Shown: positions 47,068 to 57,043, counted from the stretch's first letter. The stretch is 64,000 nucleotides of DNA from Shimia abyssi (GCF_003014475.1 NZ_PYGJ01000006.1:1-64000), one strand, 5' to 3'. Notes: generated by a model not told the origin, from the letters alone. A program made the numbers and translations.

Positions 47068-48348
47068 TCACTCTTTGATCAGATGCACATCCCTCTGTGG
47101 GAATGGGATCGAGATACCCTCGGCGTCGAAGGTTTCTTTGACCACGCCGGTGATGCCCCAATAGACGTCCCAGTAATCCTCGGTTGCGGCCCATGGGCGG
47201 CAGAACACGTTTACAGAGCTATCACCCAACTCTCCGACAAAAATCTCGGGTGGTGGATCTTGGAGGCAACGGGGATCGGCGGCGACCACCTTTTTGAGCA
47301 CCTCGATGGCTTGGGGTGCGCTGTCGGAATAGGCGATGCCGAACACCATATCGACGCGTCGCGTGTCGGCGGCTGAGACATTGGTGATCACGTCGCCCCA
47401 GATTTTTGAGTTGGGCACAACGATGATCTGATTGTCGAATGTCCGGATCTGAGTCGAGACAACGGACATGCTATCGACGACACCACCGGTTCCGGCGATT
47501 TCAATGTAGTCGCCTGTATCAAACGGTTTGAGCACCATGATCATCAACCCGCTTGCCAGATTGCCCAGCGTGTCCTGTAGCGCGAAACCCAGGATAAAAC
47601 TCAGCCCGCCAAAGACAGCAAACAAAGGTGTGACATTCACACCGGCGATGCCCAGGGCAATCATCAGGCCCAGTACGATGGTAATCCAATAGACCACGGT
47701 CAGGATGAAACCGCGCAGCAGTTTTGAGACCGACGGCAATTTAAGTAGGCCCCGCTCCGCCATGCGGCGCACAAAGCGGGCCAGCGCGATCAGGACCAAC
47801 AGCGCCACAAAAAAGACTGCGATCTGTATCAGCAGCCCCAATCCACCATCACGCGAGAAAACCCAATCCATTGCGATGGACACCAGGGTTTGGGTGTCGG
47901 AGGATTTCAGCGCCGCAACCGACAGCGCATTGATATAATCCTGATGTTTGGCAATATCTTCGGCAACGCCCCCTTTGGCGGCCCATGCCCGCAAAACCGC
48001 CTGATAATTATCGCGGATGGCCACACCGCGTTCGGCATTTTGAGCGATCTGGTTACGCACCGCATCTGCCGCTGCCCCGGAGAGCGTTCGCAGCTTAAGG
48101 TTTTCGGTCACATAGAGTTCCATTGCTGACGCCTGATGCCCCTGCCAGATGTCAGCAAGTGACGTGAGCTCTTCGACAGTCAAAGGCACGACCATAACCT
48201 CGATATCTGCAAGTGGCACATTGACGTCTGAGGCACTGGCCATCAATGCGTCAGAGGCCAATGCATTGGTGACCAATGAGGCCACCAATGTGAGGGTCAG
48301 AAAAAAGATGCGCACGAAGTGGACGGGCGTGTAAATGACTGACTGCAA
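47068..48348 (-). CDS. MscS-family mechanosensitive channel
   Basis: 426 residues with a signal peptide, a periplasmic domain (about 32-150), three or more membrane helices, and an MscS core whose pore helix and beta domain include GLSFILGFALQDTLGNLASGL and FDTGDYIEIAG. It opens on membrane tension to release solutes. The start is TTG at 48348, seven bases after a clear AGGAG. It ends within a few residues after the core, without a large cytosolic tail. Confidence 0.93.
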   Translation of the reverse strand: MQSVIYTPVHFVRIFFLTLTLVASLVTNALASDALMASASDVNVPLADIEVMVVPLTVEELTSLADIWQGHQASAMELYVTENLKLRTLSGAAADAVRNQIAQNAERGVAIRDNYQAVLRAWAAKGGVAEDIAKHQDYINALSVAALKSSDTQTLVSIAMDWVFSRDGGLGLLIQIAVFFVALLVLIALARFVRRMAERGLLKLPSVSKLLRGFILTVVYWITIVLGLMIALGIAGVNVTPLFAVFGGLSFILGFALQDTLGNLASGLMIMVLKPFDTGDYIEIAGTGGVVDSMSVVSTQIRTFDNQIIVVPNSKIWGDVITNVSAADTRRVDMVFGIAYSDSAPQAIEVLKKVVAADPRCLQDPPPEIFVGELGDSSVNVFCRPWAATEDYWDVYWGITGVVKETFDAEGISIPFPQRDVHLIKE

Positions 48349-48429
48349 TGGGAAACTCCTACTGGTGTTTCACCCAGCCTAAGCGCAGAGGATTGGTGGA
48401 GGCAAGGGGTGTTGCGGTTGCAATAAAAA

Positions 48430-48450
48430 ACTCCGGCACAAGGCCGGAGT
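48430..48450 (-). terminator. Bidirectional-looking terminator after the sugar ABC operon
   Basis: ACTCCGGC-CTTGT-GCCGGAGT on the minus strand is followed by a run of T (TTTTTATTG). It lies 53 bases after the ATPase gene stop at 48504. Confidence 0.85.
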
Positions 48451-48503
48451 TTCTTTTGGGTCCACTTGGCGTTACACAAGGCACCCTTGCACGCACCATT
48501 TGA

Positions 48504-49619
48504 TTAGTCCGGGCGGATACGGTCTTCGGTTTGCGGATCAAAGGCGACCGCTTTTTCCATATTAATTGCAAATTCGAACATCTGCCCGGCGGCAGCATCT
48601 GCGTCTGCACGCATTCGCCCGATCACATCACGCCCGCCCAATGTCATGGTGACAAACGTGTCAGACCCTGCTGGTTCCGTTACTGTTATGCGGTTGTCGA
48701 GACGTTCCAGATGGGTCGATTTGCGATCTGCACCGTCCGGGTCGGTAATTGCCTCTGGGCGAATACCCAACAGGATCTCGCGGCCATCCCAAGCTGCCAG
48801 ATTAGACTGAACCGTGCGCAGCAGTTTGGGTTGCCCCTCAGCGTCGGTCAGTTCGGCAAAGACCACGCCATTGTCGACCTTGATCTTGGCCGGAACGATG
48901 TTCATCGCAGGCGAGCCCATGAATGTCGCCACAAAAATATTGGCGGGCGTGTCATAGATTTCACGCGGCGTGCCCAACTGTTGAATATAGCCGCCATTCA
49001 TCACGGCGATCCGGGTTGAAAGCGTCAGCGCCTCGATCTGGTCGTGGGTCACATAGACCACAGTGGTTTTAAGCTGCTCATGCAGTTTCTTGATCTCGGT
49101 GCGCATGTCGACGCGCAGTTTGGCGTCGAGGTTTGAGAGTGGTTCGTCAAACAGGAACACGTCTGGGTCCCGCACAAGCGCGCGGCCCATGGCAACCCGC
49201 TGGCGCTGACCACCCGAAAGCTGGCCGGGTTTACGATCCAAGAGCTGTTCGATCTGCAACAGCTTGGACACATCTGCTAGCGCCTTTTCCCGTTCGGGTT
49301 TTGGAACACCGTGCATTTCCAGACCAAAGGTCATGTTCTGGCCCACGGTCATGTTGGGGTAGAGCGCGTAGGACTGGAACACCATGGCGATGTTACGCTT
49401 GGACGGGTGCACGCCGCTGACGACGCGCCCATTGATCGAAATATCGCCCGAGGTGATGTCCTCCAGCCCTGCAATCATATTGAGCAGGGTGGATTTGCCA
49501 CAGCCCGACGGGCCAACAAGCACAAGGAACTCACCCTCCTGAACTTCGACGTCCACTTTGTGCAGAACTTCGACATTGCCGTAGGATTTGGTAACGTTGG
49601 TGATATCGAGAAAGCCCAT
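48504..49619 (-). CDS. Sugar ABC transporter ATPase (UgpC/MalK-type)
   Basis: 371 residues. Walker A GPSGCGKST (36-44), signature LSGGQRQRVAMGRAL, Walker B VFLFDEPLSNLD and switch VTHDQ are complete. A C-terminal TOBE/regulatory domain follows from about 240. It drives the importer formed with the next two permeases. AGGA lies eight bases before the ATG, and the gene starts five bases after the permease stop. Confidence 0.95.
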   Translation of the reverse strand: MGFLDITNVTKSYGNVEVLHKVDVEVQEGEFLVLVGPSGCGKSTLLNMIAGLEDITSGDISINGRVVSGVHPSKRNIAMVFQSYALYPNMTVGQNMTFGLEMHGVPKPEREKALADVSKLLQIEQLLDRKPGQLSGGQRQRVAMGRALVRDPDVFLFDEPLSNLDAKLRVDMRTEIKKLHEQLKTTVVYVTHDQIEALTLSTRIAVMNGGYIQQLGTPREIYDTPANIFVATFMGSPAMNIVPAKIKVDNGVVFAELTDAEGQPKLLRTVQSNLAAWDGREILLGIRPEAITDPDGADRKSTHLERLDNRITVTEPAGSDTFVTMTLGGRDVIGRMRADADAAAGQMFEFAINMEKAVAFDPQTEDRIRPD

Positions 49620-49624
49620 GGGGG

Positions 49625-50503
49625 TTATCCTTTCACAGAGCCGGCCATCAGCCCGCGCACGAAGTAGCGGCCAGCGACGATGTAGACGATAAGGGTGGGA
49701 AGGGCGGCCAGAATGGCGCCTGCAAAGTGGACGTTGTATTCTTTGACCCCGGTCGAGGATTGCACAAGGTTGTTGAGCGCAACTGTCATCGGTTGGGACG
49801 TGCCGCCAAAGGACGCGCCAAAGAGAAAGTCATTCCACACATTGGTGAATTGCCAGATGACCGACACAACAGTGATGGGGCCAGAGAGCGGCAACAGGAT
49901 GCGCCAGAAGATGCGGAAGAACCCAGCACCATCAATCATCGCAGCGCGCACCAGCTCGGACGGTACAGCGGCGTAGTAGTTGCGATAATAAAGCGTGGTA
50001 AAGCCGACACCGTATACGACGTGCACAAGGATCAGCCCCGGAATGGATCCGGCGAGGCCGATTTTACCCAGCACGGTGGCCATTGGGATCAGCACGATCT
50101 GGAACGGGATAAAGCACGAGAACAGCATCAAACCAAAGAGGATGTTGTCCCCCTTGAAACGCCATTTCGTCAGGATATAGCCGTTGATCGCCCCGAGGAT
50201 GGTTGAGATTGCCACGGCAGGAACAACCATCAGGATCGAATTGATGAAATAAGGGCGCAGGCCTGTCGGCTCGACACCGATCTGCGCGGTCGACCATGCA
50301 GCGAGCCAAGGCTCGATTGTCCAAGTCTGGGGCAGGGCGAGCATATTGCCGCCCGTGATTTCATCCAGCGGTTTCAGAGAGTTGGCCACCATCACGAACA
50401 GCGGCAGCAGGTAGAACAGCGCAAACAGCAGCAGCACGAGATAGATCAGCGCGCGGGTGATTTTGCCGGTGGAAATGGCGGTGTCTTGCGTTGCAACGGA
50501 CAT
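49625..50503 (-). CDS. Sugar ABC transporter permease (MalG-type)
   Basis: 292 residues with six membrane helices and the EAA loop (ELVRAAMIDGAGFFRIFWRILLPLS) of binding-protein-dependent carbohydrate permeases. The ATG overlaps the stop of the other permease (ATGA), typical of a heterodimer pair. Confidence 0.93.
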   Translation of the reverse strand: MSVATQDTAISTGKITRALIYLVLLLFALFYLLPLFVMVANSLKPLDEITGGNMLALPQTWTIEPWLAAWSTAQIGVEPTGLRPYFINSILMVVPAVAISTILGAINGYILTKWRFKGDNILFGLMLFSCFIPFQIVLIPMATVLGKIGLAGSIPGLILVHVVYGVGFTTLYYRNYYAAVPSELVRAAMIDGAGFFRIFWRILLPLSGPITVVSVIWQFTNVWNDFLFGASFGGTSQPMTVALNNLVQSSTGVKEYNVHFAGAILAALPTLIVYIVAGRYFVRGLMAGSVKG

Positions 50504-51399
50504 CAGCGCTTCTCCTTCAGTTCGGCGTAGAGATAGGGAATCATGATGGCGGCAATTGTCGTCAGCATGATCACGGCACTGGCAGCACCGGTGCCCATCT
50601 GGTTGCGGGTGAATGTGTAGGAATACATAAAGGTTGCGGGCAGTTCCGTGGCGCGCCCCGGACCGCCGCCCGTCAGCGCGATGACAAGGTCATAAGATTT
50701 GATCGCGAGGTGAGACAGGATCACAAATGCCGACAGGAACGCGGGCCGCAAAAGCGGAATCACGATCCGGCGGTATAGGCTCCAGTTGGATGCCCCGTCG
50801 ATCTGGGCCGCCTTGAGGATCTCGTTGTCGATGCCGCGCAAACCGGCGAGGAACATGGCCATTACGAAACCGCTGGTCTGCCACACGGCAGCAAGGACAA
50901 CCGTGTAGATCGCGTAATCCCGATCCTTGATCCAGTTGAACTTAAAGCTTTCCCAGCCCCAGAGATGCATGGTGTTTTCCAGTCCAATGCCCGGATCGAG
51001 GAACCATTTCCATGCGGTGCCGGTTACAATGAAGCTAAGCGCCATTGGATAGAGGTAAATCGGGCGCAAACCACCTTCGCCGCGGATTTTCTGGTCGAGC
51101 AGGATCGCAAGCGTCAGACCAATGATGGTGCAGATGACGATATAAAGGCTGGCAAAGACAAACAGGTTGTCAATTGCTGTCCACCACGCTCGCAGGCCCC
51201 AAAGCCGGTCATAGTTGGCAAAGCCGACCATTTCATAGCTGGGCAACATCCGCGAGTCGGTAAAGCTGAGGTAAACTGTGAAGATGATAAAGCCGTATAC
51301 GAACACAAGCACCATCGCCACGGATGGGGACAGGACCAGTTTGGGTATCCAGTCTTGCAGCTTGGTTTTGAAGTCGACTTCGGTTGAGTGATGCGCCAT
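50503..51399 (-). CDS. Sugar ABC transporter permease (MalF-type)
   Basis: 298 residues, six membrane helices, EAA loop EILKAAQIDGASNWSLYRRIVIPLL. It pairs with the MalG-type permease. It follows a terminator-like hairpin downstream of the binding-protein gene, so it is probably made in smaller amount. Confidence 0.93.
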   Translation of the reverse strand: MAHHSTEVDFKTKLQDWIPKLVLSPSVAMVLVFVYGFIIFTVYLSFTDSRMLPSYEMVGFANYDRLWGLRAWWTAIDNLFVFASLYIVICTIIGLTLAILLDQKIRGEGGLRPIYLYPMALSFIVTGTAWKWFLDPGIGLENTMHLWGWESFKFNWIKDRDYAIYTVVLAAVWQTSGFVMAMFLAGLRGIDNEILKAAQIDGASNWSLYRRIVIPLLRPAFLSAFVILSHLAIKSYDLVIALTGGGPGRATELPATFMYSYTFTRNQMGTGAASAVIMLTTIAAIMIPYLYAELKEKR

Positions 51400-51517
51400 T
51401 AGAGAGCCCCTCGGCCATTGGATCAGTCACCCCGAAAGGACGGGTGTGTGATGCACATACGCATCCCGATCTCGCAGGCCGTTCATGCAGGCGAGGTGGG
51501 ACAGCGTGGTGCTAGTT

Positions 51518-51551
51518 AAAAAGGGAGACAGGCGGCGGACGCCCATCTCCC
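51518..51551 (-). terminator. Attenuator-like hairpin between binding protein and permeases
   Basis: On the minus strand GGGAGA-TG-GGCG-TCCGC-CGCC-TG-TCTCCC forms an outer six-pair and an inner four-pair stem, followed directly by TTTTT. It starts 13 bases after the binding-protein stop, a position where partial termination would make more binding protein than permease. Confidence 0.7.
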
Positions 51552-51563
51552 CGGGAGGATGGT

Positions 51564-52802
51564 TTACATCGCTGATTCTACAGCGTTCACCATTTCTTCA
51601 GCGGCGGTCGCAGAGTCGAACTCGCCATTGAAGTGCGCCGTCACAACGTCGTAGATCGCGTTTTTGACAGCGGCCGGGTTTGCGTGGCCATGGGCCGCCG
51701 AACCGTGCAGACGGCCATTGGCGTTGGCGTCTGCAAGATCAGCCATGCCTTTTTTGCCGCATGCATCAAACGCGTCGTTTGGTACGTCTGTGCGCGCAGG
51801 TACTGAGCCTTTGACAACGTTAAAGGCAGACTGGAAGCTTGGGTTCATAACCGAAGCCGCCATCGCCTGCTGAGCAGGGGAGTCGCCACCAGTGTCAAAC
51901 ATTGCAAACTGGTCCGAGTTAAACGTTACGGAACCCTGTGTGCCTGGGAAACGGATGCAGACAAAATCTTCGCCGGGCACCTGATCTGCGCGCAGGAATT
52001 CACCCTTGGCCCAGTCACCCATCATTTGCATGCCAGCTTCGCCGTTGATCACCATGGCCGAGGCCAGGTTCCAGTCACGACCGGAGAAGTTGTCATCCAC
52101 ATAGGAGCGCAGCTTGGCCATGCGATCAAACGCTTCGACCATCTGAGCACCACCAAGAGCGTCTGGGTTCAGGTCGATGAAGGCCGATTTATAGAAATCG
52201 TCGCCCAGCGACAGCACAACCGCATCAAAGATGGTTGCGTCCTGCCATGCCTGACCACCGTGGCCCAACGCGGTGATGCCATTGGCCTGCATTGCGTCCA
52301 GCACTGCGACCAGCTCTTCCCATGTGGTGGGTTCGCCCAGTCCGGTTGCATCCAACGCCGCTTTGTTCATCCAGACCCAGTTGGTCGAGTGTACGTTTAC
52401 AGGCGCGGCGATCCAGTTGCCGTCGTGCTTGGAGAAGTTCTGAAGCGCAGTTGGTACCACAGCGTCCCAGCCTTCTGCTTCAGCAACGGCATTCAAGTTA
52501 CCCAGCGCGCCCTCGGCGGCCCAATCTTTGATGTCGAAGCCCAGCATCTGAACAGCAGTTGGTGCGTCACCGGCTGTTACACGAGCGCGCAGAGTGGTCA
52601 TTGCGGCCTCACCGCCACCACCGGCAACGGGCATATCCACCCAACCGATACCCTGACCTGCAAGGTCATCTTTGAGAACGTTCAGCGCAGCAGCTTCGCC
52701 ACCGGATGTCCACCAGTGCAGCACCTCAACATCTTCGGCGTAAGCAGCGCCGGAAATCATGGCGGCGACGGCGGCGCCTCCCAAAAGTTTTCTGATTGTC
52801 AT
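51564..52802 (-). CDS. Sugar ABC transporter substrate-binding protein
   Basis: 412 residues with a signal peptide (cleavage after GAAYA, about residue 22). The start of the mature protein, [17 protein letters not shown], and the length fit the glucose/mannose-type extracellular solute-binding proteins (cluster 1). It delivers its sugar to the two permeases. GGAGGAG lies before the ATG at 52802; the longer frame from 52832 is less likely. The adjacent AGE isomerase suggests mannose, glucose or a related hexose. Confidence 0.9.
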   Translation of the reverse strand: MTIRKLLGGAAVAAMISGAAYAEDVEVLHWWTSGGEAAALNVLKDDLAGQGIGWVDMPVAGGGGEAAMTTLRARVTAGDAPTAVQMLGFDIKDWAAEGALGNLNAVAEAEGWDAVVPTALQNFSKHDGNWIAAPVNVHSTNWVWMNKAALDATGLGEPTTWEELVAVLDAMQANGITALGHGGQAWQDATIFDAVVLSLGDDFYKSAFIDLNPDALGGAQMVEAFDRMAKLRSYVDDNFSGRDWNLASAMVINGEAGMQMMGDWAKGEFLRADQVPGEDFVCIRFPGTQGSVTFNSDQFAMFDTGGDSPAQQAMAASVMNPSFQSAFNVVKGSVPARTDVPNDAFDACGKKGMADLADANANGRLHGSAAHGHANPAAVKNAIYDVVTAHFNGEFDSATAAEEMVNAVESAM

Positions 52803-52835
52803 AGTTTCTCCTCCCTTGAGATAAACCTGCATAAT

Positions 52836-52849
52836 TTATAACGTTTTAA
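52836..52849. promoter_or_regulatory. LacI-type operator candidate
   Basis: TTATAACGTTTTAA is a near-perfect palindrome (12 of 14) around the central CG typical of LacI-family operators, 34 bases before the binding-protein start. An AT-rich stretch (52850-52990) follows up to the divergent LacI gene. Confidence 0.5.
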
Positions 52850-53025
52850 GTAGTGGGTGTGTCAACTGGTTTTTTCAGAAATATTAAACCTCATAAGAAC
52901 ATGAAATTAAACAAAAAAGATAAAAAATGGTAGAATTTACAGCACCTCAAACACAAAAACTTGCAGGTTAAATCGAAAAAAGTTACGGTGATCGACAATG
53001 CTCACCATTGCTGAGATTCGAACCC

Positions 53026-54048
53026 GTGCGACAGCCAAAGAATAAACGACCAACGCAACGCACCATCGCCGAAAAGGCGGGGGTCAGCGTCGGTGCTGTG
53101 TCACGGGCGCTGGCCAATGATCCGATGATGGCAGAGGAAACCCGACGCCTTGTACACCGCATTGCCCAAGATCTAGGTTATGTACCGGATCGCGCGGCCC
53201 AACGACTGCGCACAGGGCGGACCAATGTCATCGGACTGATCCTGCCGCCGCATGACGAAATATTGGAATTTGGTACTTCCATTGTGCGCGGTATCAGCGA
53301 AGCGCTGCTGGATTCCCCGTATCATTTGGTGGTTATGCCGGATTTTTCGGGCGACGGCGCAGACGACACAATTCGCCGTGTTGTGCGCAATCAACTGGCG
53401 GACGGAGTGATCCTGTCTCGGACACAGCCACAGGATGCGCGGATTAAGTACTTGCTCGAGGCGGAGTTTCCCTTTGTCACGCATGGGCGCTCTGAATTGG
53501 CGACGCCGCATTCCTATGTCGATTACGACAATGCGCAATTTGCCTGTCATGCGGCCCGCATGTTGATCAATAGCGGCGCGCGCAAGCTGGCGCTATTGTT
53601 GCCCGTGCGCAAATTTACCTTTGCGTCGCATCTGCAACAAGGTTTCATGACTGCGGTGCGCGAAAGCGGAGTGGCCCACGCCGTTATTAACGGGGTCAAT
53701 ATCGACAGTGACGCCAAGCTTCTGGAATCTGAACTCAGAACATTGCTCACGCAGGAAGACGCACCAGATGGGCTTGTCTTGCCGGGAGAAACCTCAGGAA
53801 TTGCTGCATTGGCAGCGATTCAGGATCTAGGTCTGGTGCCTGGAAAAGACGTACGGATTGTTGTCAAACAAACTGCTGGCATCTTTGATTCCATACGTCC
53901 GCGCACACCCAGTATTGGTGAAAATCTGCTTGAAGCCGGGCAATTGATGGCACAACTTCTTTTGCGCCAGATCGCTGGTGAACCTGCGGCTGATCTACAG
54001 TATGTTCAACCCGCGATCATAGATGAGCGTTACATTGTAAATCCATGA
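53026..54048 (+). CDS. LacI-family transcriptional regulator
   Basis: About 340 residues: N-terminal helix-turn-helix (RTIAEKAGVSVGAVSRALAND), hinge helix region (AAQRLRTGRTNVIGL) and a periplasmic-binding-protein-like effector domain. The likely start is GTG at 53026, giving MRQPKNKRPTQ; a TTG at 53008 is also open. It probably represses the divergent sugar ABC operon and the AGE gene that follows it by 17 bases. Confidence 0.92.
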   Translation: MRQPKNKRPTQRTIAEKAGVSVGAVSRALANDPMMAEETRRLVHRIAQDLGYVPDRAAQRLRTGRTNVIGLILPPHDEILEFGTSIVRGISEALLDSPYHLVVMPDFSGDGADDTIRRVVRNQLADGVILSRTQPQDARIKYLLEAEFPFVTHGRSELATPHSYVDYDNAQFACHAARMLINSGARKLALLLPVRKFTFASHLQQGFMTAVRESGVAHAVINGVNIDSDAKLLESELRTLLTQEDAPDGLVLPGETSGIAALAAIQDLGLVPGKDVRIVVKQTAGIFDSIRPRTPSIGENLLEAGQLMAQLLLRQIAGEPAADLQYVQPAIIDERYIVNP

Positions 54049-54065
54049 TATCCTTGGAGAAACCC

Positions 54066-55298
54066 ATGAAAAACTCCTCGCATTCAGCGCCCGTCGGGCT
54101 GTTGGCTGAGGCCGAGCATCGCGACATGTTGAAGCAAAATGCACGCGACAATCTTGCTTTTTTTCGCCCGAGCCTGCGCAGTGGGAGTGGGTTTCATGTT
54201 CTGGGTTGGGATGGCGCGCCGTTGGCGGACACCGTGCAAGAGCTGCACACGACAACCCGCCTTGTGCATTCCTACGCTTTGGGCAAGCTGGCAAATGTCG
54301 ACGGGTGCGACGCGATCATTGATCAGGGCATGCGCTATCTGCAGAGCCACCACCACGACAAAGCCCACGGTGGTTTTGTTTGGGCGTTGGATGGCGAAAC
54401 GGTGCATGACGGGCGCAAGCTGGCTTATGGGCATGTGTTTGTGCTGTTGGCAGGGGCAAGTGCGCGGATGGTCGGGCACCCCGACGCGGATGCTTTGATT
54501 GATCAGGTGACAGCCGAGCTGGACACACATTTTTGGGACGAAGATCGCGGCCTGTTGGCGGATGAATTCAATCGAGATTGGACGCCGTTTTCCAACTATC
54601 GTGGCATGAATGCTAACATGCACGGGGTTGAAGCGCATCTCACGGCTTTCGAGGCCACCGGGCGCGACATTTATCTGAGCCGCGCGGGGCGCATTTTGGA
54701 CTTCTTCATGGGGCAGATTGCGCCTGAGCATGGGTGGCGGTTGCCAGAACACTATGATTCCGACTGGCAGGTGACGCCGGACTATGCCGAAAACCCTATG
54801 TTCCGCCCACGCGGCACCACCCCCGGCCATTCGTTTGAACTCGCCCGGTTGTTGCTGCAACATTGGGATTTGGCAGGTCGCAACGGGCGGGAGGCTCCCG
54901 AAATTGCCCGCCGTGTGGCCTATCGCGCTCTGGAAGACGCATGGGACGAAGTGCGGGGTGGGTTTTTCTATACGCTCGACTTCGACGGCACCCCAGATAT
55001 CCGCGACAGGTACTGGTGGCCGGTGACTGAAGCCATCGGAGTATTGGCCGCGCTGATCAAACATGCACCGCGCCCCGAAGACGAAAAATGGTATGCCCGT
55101 GTCTGGGCCTTTGCCGAGGCGCATTTTATTGATCACGACGCGGGCGGCTGGTTCCCCGAGATTGACAATGCGGGCAAACCCACGGGCGCGCAATTTATGG
55201 GCAAGCCGGATATTTACCATGCCTTGCAGGCAACATTATTCCCGCTGGCACCAGGAATTTCGCGGATGGCGGAGGAGCTTCCAGATCTGAGTACCTAA
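54066..55298 (+). CDS. AGE-family sugar isomerase/epimerase
   Basis: 410 residues forming the (alpha/alpha)6 barrel of N-acylglucosamine 2-epimerase and mannose isomerase/YihS enzymes. Likely catalytic histidines lie in ANMHGVEAHLT, PRGTTPGHSFE and the later KPDIYHALQA. It would interconvert an imported aldose with its ketose, for example mannose and fructose. GGAG lies eight bases before the ATG at 54066. No sulfoquinovose genes are nearby to support that substrate. Confidence 0.88.
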   Translation: MKNSSHSAPVGLLAEAEHRDMLKQNARDNLAFFRPSLRSGSGFHVLGWDGAPLADTVQELHTTTRLVHSYALGKLANVDGCDAIIDQGMRYLQSHHHDKAHGGFVWALDGETVHDGRKLAYGHVFVLLAGASARMVGHPDADALIDQVTAELDTHFWDEDRGLLADEFNRDWTPFSNYRGMNANMHGVEAHLTAFEATGRDIYLSRAGRILDFFMGQIAPEHGWRLPEHYDSDWQVTPDYAENPMFRPRGTTPGHSFELARLLLQHWDLAGRNGREAPEIARRVAYRALEDAWDEVRGGFFYTLDFDGTPDIRDRYWWPVTEAIGVLAALIKHAPRPEDEKWYARVWAFAEAHFIDHDAGGWFPEIDNAGKPTGAQFMGKPDIYHALQATLFPLAPGISRMAEELPDLST

Positions 55299-55333
55299 GC
55301 GCCAAGTGGTATGACACCAGACGCGGGCGGATC

Positions 55334-55627
55334 TCAGTTTGGCAAAGGCAGACATCCGGGCAACCCCGCCGGAAGAACCAATCGCGCGCCGCTTTGATAA
55401 AGGCTGAGCGCGAAATTTTCCGTTTCAGAAGCCAGCGTGATCGTCGAAGGTGCGCTGCCAAGCACGGCAACATTCGCGGGCAGGTCCGCAAGGAACGCGT
55501 TGCTTGGAAACAGCACCACGAGCGCCGGGGCGGCGTCGCTGAGAACTGCGACGGACAAAAGCACACTAACCCAGCCCAGAAACAACAGGGGCAGGGCGAG
55601 GAGCAGCGCCCTAATAGTCATGGACAT
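55334..55627 (-). CDS. Small exported or membrane protein, unknown
   Basis: 97 residues with one long hydrophobic N-terminal helix (about 5-33) that may be a signal anchor. The rest is Ala/Leu-rich, without recognised motifs. Its start overlaps the end of the preceding gene by about 17 bases. It is the last gene of a four-gene overlapping set. Confidence 0.6.
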   Translation of the reverse strand: MSMTIRALLLALPLLFLGWVSVLLSVAVLSDAAPALVVLFPSNAFLADLPANVAVLGSAPSTITLASETENFALSLYQSGARLVLPAGLPGCLPLPN

Positions 55628-56651
55628 GTTCCAGCGTCAGGCCGCTGGCGTCCAAATTTCGCAGTTGATCGGCAAGGTCGGTGACCTTGATCATGATGAG
55701 ATGGCGATAATCGCCAAACCCCTGCCGCGGCAGGGACAATAGCGCCTGTTCGACCGTTGGCTGACCTGAAAGGGCCGTGAAAAGGATGTCGTCATTGCCG
55801 GCGATTTCTACAAAATCGACATCGTCCATTGCCATGCCCACCATGAGATGGGTCAATGTGCGATATCGCGGTGTCTCGATCTCGGTCACTGACGGGGTTT
55901 GACGCATAATGCGCGTCTCTGGCAAGGGCGCGTCCAGTCCGGTTACAATCATGCGCAGCGTGAGTTCATCTGGCCCGACTTGCGCCACAGCCTGGGCAAT
56001 GGCGCGGGCATAAGCGGCCTTGGCGCTGTATTCCAATCCCAGAGCAATGGCGCGTTCGCGATCACGCAGGCTGCCCGTGTTGTTTGATTTCAAGTCAGTG
56101 GCATCGGTTTCGAAGGGCCATTGGTACCAAGGCGTTTGTTGTAAGAAACGGGCGTATTTTGCCGCCTGATCAGCCGACAGGTCGTCCAATGGGGCACGCG
56201 GTGCGCCACGCAGCGCGGCAGCGATACGACCCAGTGTTTCCTCATATGCTGCCTTCATCAACAGCTCAGCTGTGAAACTTACCCCGATAACATGCACCAT
56301 CTGTTTGGTCCCGCCATCGACCGGACCCAGATCAGCGGACGCCTTGGACAAAACACACAAAGAGGACCAGAACCCGCCAATAGCGCGCAGATACCCGAAT
56401 TCGTGGGGATCGCCGGTTTCAATGACTTTGGCGTAATCCTCGTACGCATGAACAATATGCCATTCCGGATAGGTCATCAGTGTGCGCGCCTCGGGGCGGT
56501 GATGTTCGGCGGCGAGTTGCGGCGCATATAGGGTAACATCCCCATCACCCCGGCACATGGTTTCGACATAGATCACCGGTGACGCCAGCCCGATTACCGC
56601 TACCAGCAGCACCAGAACCAGCCGCCGTACCCAGCGCCACAGCGTTTTCAT
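55611..56651 (-). CDS. Membrane-anchored protein of unknown family
   Basis: 346 residues with an N-terminal membrane anchor (RRLVLVLLVAVIGLASPVIY). The stretch LMTYPEWHIVHAYEDYAKVI near residue 60 and PHEFGYLRAIGGFWSSLC look like strongly constrained motifs, with several His, Glu and Trp that could form a binding site. I do not recognise the family. It overlaps both neighbours, so its role should be tied to the FAD enzyme at the head of the set. Confidence 0.7.
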   Translation of the reverse strand: MKTLWRWVRRLVLVLLVAVIGLASPVIYVETMCRGDGDVTLYAPQLAAEHHRPEARTLMTYPEWHIVHAYEDYAKVIETGDPHEFGYLRAIGGFWSSLCVLSKASADLGPVDGGTKQMVHVIGVSFTAELLMKAAYEETLGRIAAALRGAPRAPLDDLSADQAAKYARFLQQTPWYQWPFETDATDLKSNNTGSLRDRERAIALGLEYSAKAAYARAIAQAVAQVGPDELTLRMIVTGLDAPLPETRIMRQTPSVTEIETPRYRTLTHLMVGMAMDDVDFVEIAGNDDILFTALSGQPTVEQALLSLPRQGFGDYRHLIMIKVTDLADQLRNLDASGLTLEHVHDY

Positions 56652-57043
56652 TTGCGAAACCCGGTCCAGACGGCAAACCCACCCAGCGCCAGATGTGGCA
56701 GGTTGGCAAGAAATCGGGGTAGAGAGATATCGATGCCCGCCGAAGCATTGGTAAAGATGCCAAGGTCAAGATAGCCATAGCCGGTGAAGAACCCGAACAC
56801 GCCATCACCCAGATAGGCCAATCCAAACAGGATCAGAAACGTGCGCGCGGCGCGGTGCGAGATGATCCCGGCAATCAGCGCCCAAAGGGCCGAGGCGACA
56901 TGCAGCGCGTCGTCAAATATGTCGAGCGCAAAGATGCCAAAGGCCAGCCCGTTTTCGTCTGTATGACCCGGAATGTAATTCAGCGACGCGGCAATCATCA
57001 GTGCCACGAAATAGCCCATGCAGATTTTTTGCAAAGTTGTCAT
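56648..57043 (-). CDS. Small integral membrane protein, unknown
   Basis: 131 residues with four hydrophobic helices. It carries short acidic or His-containing loops (DIFDDALHVASALWAL, YIPGHTDENG). The ATG at 57043 overlaps the FAD gene stop (ATGA). Its end overlaps the next gene by four bases. It could be a membrane partner or electron acceptor module, but no haem or quinone motif is clear. Confidence 0.65.
   Translation of the reverse strand: MTTLQKICMGYFVALMIAASLNYIPGHTDENGLAFGIFALDIFDDALHVASALWALIAGIISHRAARTFLILFGLAYLGDGVFGFFTGYGYLDLGIFTNASAGIDISLPRFLANLPHLALGGFAVWTGFRK

Noticed and set aside
53012-53030. T-arm-like GATTCGAACCC before the LacI gene
   Set aside because: No acceptor stem, D-arm or anticodon arm can be built around it on either strand.
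54084-55220. 378-codon minus-strand frame over the AGE isomerase gene
   Set aside because: Antisense shadow; no start context and no recognisable domain.
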